NCBI GenBank assembly: GCA_037951105.1
Contig: JBAMJV010001319.1
Span: 186,001 to 250,000, forward strand
DNA from: Echinarachnius parma
Lineage: Eukaryota > Echinodermata > Echinoidea > Clypeasteroida > Echinarachniidae
Length of the DNA: 64,000 nucleotides
Reading direction: 5' to 3'
Position numbers and translations under genes: made by a program. Position 1 is the stretch's first letter. Each line of letters begins with the position of its first letter. The notes under the pieces are model-generated. The model saw nothing but the letters and a program-made list of their open reading frames with translations. It searched no databases and was not told where the DNA came from. This document shows, in pieces, positions 61,167-64,000 of this stretch.

Positions 61167-62671
61167 GTATAAGCGTGTGATATTTTTAATTTTTTGTTTT
61201 TTGCTTGGGCTCCCGGCCCTTTCACGATCCTTCTCATATTTCTCCCTCTTATTCTTTACCCCCTACCCGTTCATTCTGAACATGGATATATCCTCATACT
61301 TGGAATTTGTTTGTGACTAGATGTAATGATATCAAAATATTGACTTGAATGTTGTTAATATATTTTTCACCAGATTAAATGGAAGCCATTTTACTGAAAG
61401 GTTAGTTATAATATGTTTACGGGATGCAGTGATAGTGAAAGGAATTATTATACTTTAATATTGTCTTTTGAACTGACATACAGTATTTAGCCATATAGCA
61501 GATTGAGATGTGACTAGTCCTACCTGTAATAACTTTAGAAGAAAATAAATGAACTGATTCAGTGAAATATTGACTTCTAGCAGTCATTTGTGTATACAGT
61601 ATTAGGATGGAAATACAGATATATATTTCAGACCTTGTTTAACTTGTAGGTTATGAAGACAGTGGTGTAACCGTGTAATCCTGCAATAATTGAGAAAGTA
61701 AATTTGCTGTAATTTAAGCAATTAAATTAACCACAAAAGAAAATGACAATGAAAGTTCTACCAGGTTCTTTTATAACCCTGCAATAATTGAGAAAGTAAA
61801 GTAAAGTAACACTCGGCACAAACAAATCCAAAGCTGAAGGATTCCATGCACACAAATTGTTGAAATTAAGCCTCTTTCTATTTGAATACCATTCATTGCA
61901 TTTCCCTTTTATCATTTACAGTGTATATAACATTTACCTTTGAAAACATGAATTAATTTTCCATTATTAACCATCCTATCTTTGCATTGTCTCCATTTTT
62001 TATTATTTCTTTTCCATGGCATTCAACATTTCATCTCATTTCATTTTGTGCACTTTAACACAACAGTTGATCTTAACTTGTAGGGAGTGATATGTTTTTG
62101 CCAAGACACATGTCTTCTAAAGACCCTTGGCTAGCTCATTATATTTGGCACCAAACTTAAAAAGAGTTAACGATGTCAAAATTGTCTATACATGCAGCAT
62201 GCAAAAAAAATGCAGAAACTCAAATGTTGACTTTAATATTTCTTGTAAATATGCATGATGGCATATTAAAGAGCAAATGAAGACTTCATGTACAAAAAAC
62301 AATATTACAAAAGAAAATTGTATATTAAATTTCTTAAAGAAATCTATATATTAAAGCATTATTGACCAAGGTCTGTTTGTGTATATATGATTAGATTATC
62401 AAACATTCTTTTATTATGGCTATTGTTTGGTTTTCAGCTGGTTCATTAAATCAAAATTAATTTGAATAGGTACATGTATGAGGAGCTTTATCAGTTTTTG
62501 CGTATAAAACCATTAAATATTAAAGACTGGAATTAATAATCAGTATTCTTCTAAACCACACTTGTACATGTACATATGTGCAGTATGATTATGTTGATAT
62601 TTCATCTCATGCCTTTCATCTCTCACTCATGGTTTCATCTTGTCTCACATGTCACCAAGTCATCGCAAGAG

Positions 62672-62908
62672 GCTACTGTAAACGTTGTTATTTTCGCGTG
62701 ATTAATATTTCGCGCTGAGCGATGCAAAAACACATTCGCGGGTTTTAATTTCGCGGCCGATTGTAAGTCCCTCATCAAAATTATATTATTAAGTAAATGA
62801 AAATTAATAAAATTGCATATTCGCGGGATTTAATGTTCGCGGACGCCGACTTCAGCGCGAAATCCGCGAAAATTAAAGCACCGCGAATATTACCACGTTT
62901 ACAGTATA
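62672..62908. repeat. Palindromic repeat with ACGTTTACAGTA ends
   Basis: TACTGTAAACGTTGTTATTTTCGCG pairs with CGCGAATATTACCACGTTTACAGTA. Several TTCGCG/CGCGAA words inside. GC-rich for the region, about 235 bp; class not identified. Confidence 0.75.
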
Positions 62909-63043
62909 TCTATCACTTGACCAAGATCTGAACCATTTCATTTTACATCATTTAATGAGATTAATAATTCTTTAATGTCTTCACTCATATATTTTTTGTT
63001 GCCATCACGACTAGATCATTCTTTGGACTGTGATTTATCATAT

Positions 63044-63218
63044 CATGGCCCTGTTGCAGAAAGAGATTCAAACGGTTGTATAAAGTTACAATTAATTGTA
63101 AATCAGAAAATTTGCGTGTTTCAACCAATCAGATTTGCACATTAAGAACACATGATCTGACTTACAATTAATTGTAACTTACAATCGTTTGTATCTCTTT
63201 CTGCAATGGGGCCCATGA
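63044..63218. mobile_element. MITE, GTTGCAGAAAGAGAT family, copy 2
   Basis: Same termini and same inner CAATTAATTGTAAATCAG / CTGACTTACAATTAATTG pairing as the copy at 5389-5537. Non-coding. Confidence 0.88.
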
Positions 63219-63237
63219 GTTTTATTTTGTACATGTT

Positions 63238-63389
63238 AAGCCCACCGCACACTAAGATCTGATTCTGATCTGATGACCAACTGCGTATCTGAACTATTTA
63301 GCAAGTCGTCCATATTTGAAGTGCATAATACAGTTTCAGATCCTTCCATCATTTGTCAGATCAAATTGTGTAGTCTGCGGTGGACTTCA
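63238..63389. repeat. Palindromic repeat, AGATCTGATTCTGATCTG type
   Basis: AAGCCCACCGCACACTAAGA and GATCTGATTCTGATC at the left pair with AGTCTGCGGTGGACTT and GTCAGATCAAATTG at the right. A related diverged unit lies at 54306-54480 (ATGATCTAATTCTGATCTGG). Confidence 0.65.
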
Positions 63390-64000
63390 AGGATTTATTT
63401 TTGTTTTGCAAACTTGAATTATTCTGGTCCTCTTGTATTTTGTGTTTAAAATGACACTGTTTCTTTCCTTCTGATAACAACTGCTTTATAAAAGTATCAA
63501 CATTAATATTGTGTTGTGGGCCCTCTCAATTATCTAGTTTCTAATTGGAAAACATATTTTTCTTATTAAAGTATTATTTGGTGAAATAAATGTGTCCTTG
63601 CATATTAATAAAAAGACATTCTGATATACAGTATGTTATGAAAACTACATGGAATTTGCATTTTGCATAAAACATGTGCAGCACAAACCTACATGTATTT
63701 TCACAGCCCAAAGCCAAGCAATGGCACACCAACACCCCCCCCCCCCCCCCCCCCCCCATATATTTCACTGGTTTGGATGATTCGGTCAAATCAAATTTGT
63801 GACTAATTAACTTTGGTGGCCTAAAGCTAATTTAGACATGTTGTAATGTTTAATAGCATTGCCCTTGTCTTAGTCTTTTTTATACCTTTTTTTTTAAGTG
63901 CATGTCTATATCTGAACTCCTTCTTGCAGTGCCTTCAACATTTCTTTCTAGTAAAATTATATCAATTTCATATTGAAAAAGACTACAACATTAGTAGTTG

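Larger units (their letters stand above)
59837..64000. other. Intron after E37 with repeats
   Basis: No further RyR exon recognised. Contents: a degenerate about 153-bp repeat with CCTAACTGACACAT (60218-60260 and 60371-60413), a copy of the CCATTCAGGACTG-type repeat (60970-61040), a repeated CCTGCAATAATTGAGAAAG (61681 and 61779), palindromic elements at 62672-62908, 63044-63218 and 63238-63389, and a 24-base C run at 63736. The rest is AT-rich with no visible structure. Confidence 0.7.

Overview
The window reads as a stretch of a large, intron-rich animal gene in AT-rich DNA full of small inverted-repeat transposons. All coding exons I can support lie on the plus strand and belong to one gene, a ryanodine receptor (RyR, the Ca2+ release channel of the endoplasmic/sarcoplasmic reticulum). 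The translated exons follow vertebrate RyR block by block, and every junction agrees in reading phase. The organism is most likely a marine invertebrate deuterostome, probably an echinoderm. That rests on a single RyR without vertebrate paralogue features, frequent TACATG/GTACATGTAC runs, and many foldback MITEs and SINE tails. The species cannot be fixed from this sequence alone.

Layout: 1-12432 is the 3' part of a long intron, or possibly upstream sequence, with no recognisable exon but many dispersed repeats. 12433-59836 holds 37 exons (E1-E37, about 5.5 kb of coding sequence, about 1,830 codons, roughly a third of an RyR subunit). One of these positions (E18) has two alternative versions. 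Two 21-nt microexon candidates are listed separately. E1-E4 encode the end of the SPRY region (divergent region 2 plus SPRY3), E4-E16 the junctional solenoid, and E17-E37 most of the bridging solenoid. The bridging part includes the RY3/RY4 repeat pair, with an RRLS phospho-site-like loop. 59837-64000 is intron with repeats. The gene runs off both ends: there is no start codon, N-terminal domain, pore or stop codon here.

The most unusual signal is structural. At ten or so separate exons, partial or whole extra copies of the exon lie next to the functional one, often with the splice acceptor. Unit lengths cluster at about 145-205 bp. Most copies are broken (stop codons, lost donors), some are nearly intact, and similar-sized degenerate tandem repeats occur in introns. 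One pair, E18a/E18b, is different. Both copies are intact and about 53% identical at protein level, and each is 1 mod 3 in length, so exactly one must be used to keep frame. This looks like an old, selected pair of mutually exclusive exons in the bridging solenoid. The E18a acceptor sits directly against a (ATTGAA)n hexamer array instead of a pyrimidine tract.

The rest is transposon archaeology: a decayed mariner with transposase remnant, several TA-flanked foldback elements (one about 1.65 kb), nested MITE-in-MITE insertions, a non-LTR retrotransposon remnant on the minus strand, SINE-like units and microsatellites.
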